Source: Collybiopsis luxurians FD-317 M1
Lineage: Eukaryota; Basidiomycota; Agaricomycetes; Agaricales; Omphalotaceae
NCBI GenBank assembly: GCA_000827265.1
Contig: KN834854.1
Location: forward strand, 81,131 to 114,097
DNA: 32,967 bases
Direction of reading: 5' to 3'
The notes under the pieces were generated by a model. It saw only the letters and a program-made list of their open reading frames with translations. It made no database searches and was not told the DNA's origin. The position numbers and the translations under genes were made by a program. Of the stretch, positions 32,475-32,967 are shown one piece after another; the first letter of the stretch is position 1, and every line of letters begins with the position of its first letter.

Positions 32475-32967
32475 GTAAATGCTTGTATAAATATACATAT
32501 CTACTGGATTGGTATGACATGATATTGAGCAACACAATCTTTGCATTAAATTTCACCAAACATCATATCACCTAAATTATCTCATAAACAGTCATCCTCT
32601 GATGCCTTCCAAGTAGGTAAGTATACAGTACAAATTTGGTTTATACCAACACAGTTAGATCATACATTGAATAAATGACAGCAAATTTCAAGTAAAGTAC
32701 AGCGTGCTACATCTGAGTTAATGTCCAGCAGCACATGCAGGCGGGTGTTGACAAAGTAAATTGAGAATTTCAAACTCCGCTAACTTCGCCATACAAAAGT
32801 AACTTTAAGTTACTTTGTCGCGACAAAGTTACTTGCAAGTAACTTAAGTAACTTTATTTACTTTTTTACTTGTGCTTACTTTGAGAGACATTAAGGCTAA
32901 ATAATCAATCTAAGTATCTTCGAGCTCATTGTTCATCATTCCTGTGTGAACAATATTGGGAAAAGCG
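32475..32967. other. AT-rich right edge with GTTACTT/AAGTAAC cluster
   Basis: No coding frame. At 32797-32880 the octamer-like words AAGTAACTT and AAGTTACTT occur several times in both orientations around the palindrome TTTGTCGCGACAAA (32814-32827). This could be the end of a DNA transposon or MITE continuing beyond the window. Confidence 0.45.

Noticed and set aside
1..32967. CRISPR arrays, bacterial operons or rRNA genes
   Set aside because: No regularly spaced repeats, no bacterial gene organisation and no rRNA-like stretch were seen; introns and element types are eukaryotic.

Overview
This window reads as transposon-rich, heterochromatin-like DNA from a filamentous basidiomycete, most likely a mushroom-forming Agaricomycete. 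The grounds are short GT-AG introns (about 45-95 bp), a chromodomain Ty3/gypsy element of the fungal type, remnants of gene families that are hugely expanded in Agaricomycetes (a DUF6818/SANT-like protein, Spt5-like KOW proteins, repetitive uncharacterised proteins), and strong CpG depletion. I see no clearly intact gene. Almost every recognisable coding region carries in-frame stops, most of them TGA, as expected from CGA to TGA decay of methylated CpG.

Layout. 1-14982: old, CpG-poor flank. It holds a broken plus-strand gene (258-1004) interrupted by a foldback MITE (1005-1607), minus-strand remnants (3188-4740), a decayed plus-strand Spt5/KOW-like gene (5747-8431) with trailing plus-strand remnants to about 11.13 kb, a probable tRNA-derived SINE on the minus strand (about 11395-11628), and minus-strand remnants (11763-12481 and 13175-14612) separated by a second copy of the MITE (12493-13167).

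14983-27756: a 12.8 kb Ty3/gypsy chromovirus with two 695-bp LTRs. Plus strand, in order: an exceptionally long gag frame (about 1,420 codons to the zinc knuckle, with collagen-like Gly/Pro runs before the capsid-like region), a truncated protease, RT, RNase H, integrase with GPY module, and a chromodomain. After pol come a first G-rich PPT-like tract and a 3.5-kb block transcribed in the opposite direction. That block holds two antisense genes: a five-exon gene for a protein of about 560 aa with a Zn2Cys6-like cysteine cluster and a C-terminal coiled coil, and a single-exon gene of 303 codons. The true PPT and 3' LTR follow.

27757-32967: more old flank, with a three-exon minus-strand pseudogene (28449-29802), a three-exon DUF6818-like pseudogene on the plus strand (30488-32474), and a cluster of GTTACTT/AAGTAAC motifs around a TCGCGA palindrome near the right edge.

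The most interesting item is the retrotransposon with its antisense cargo, because five exons can be joined in phase by four canonical GT-AG introns inside an LTR element. All coordinates, alignments and splice models were made by eye; family names come from motif recognition, not from a search.
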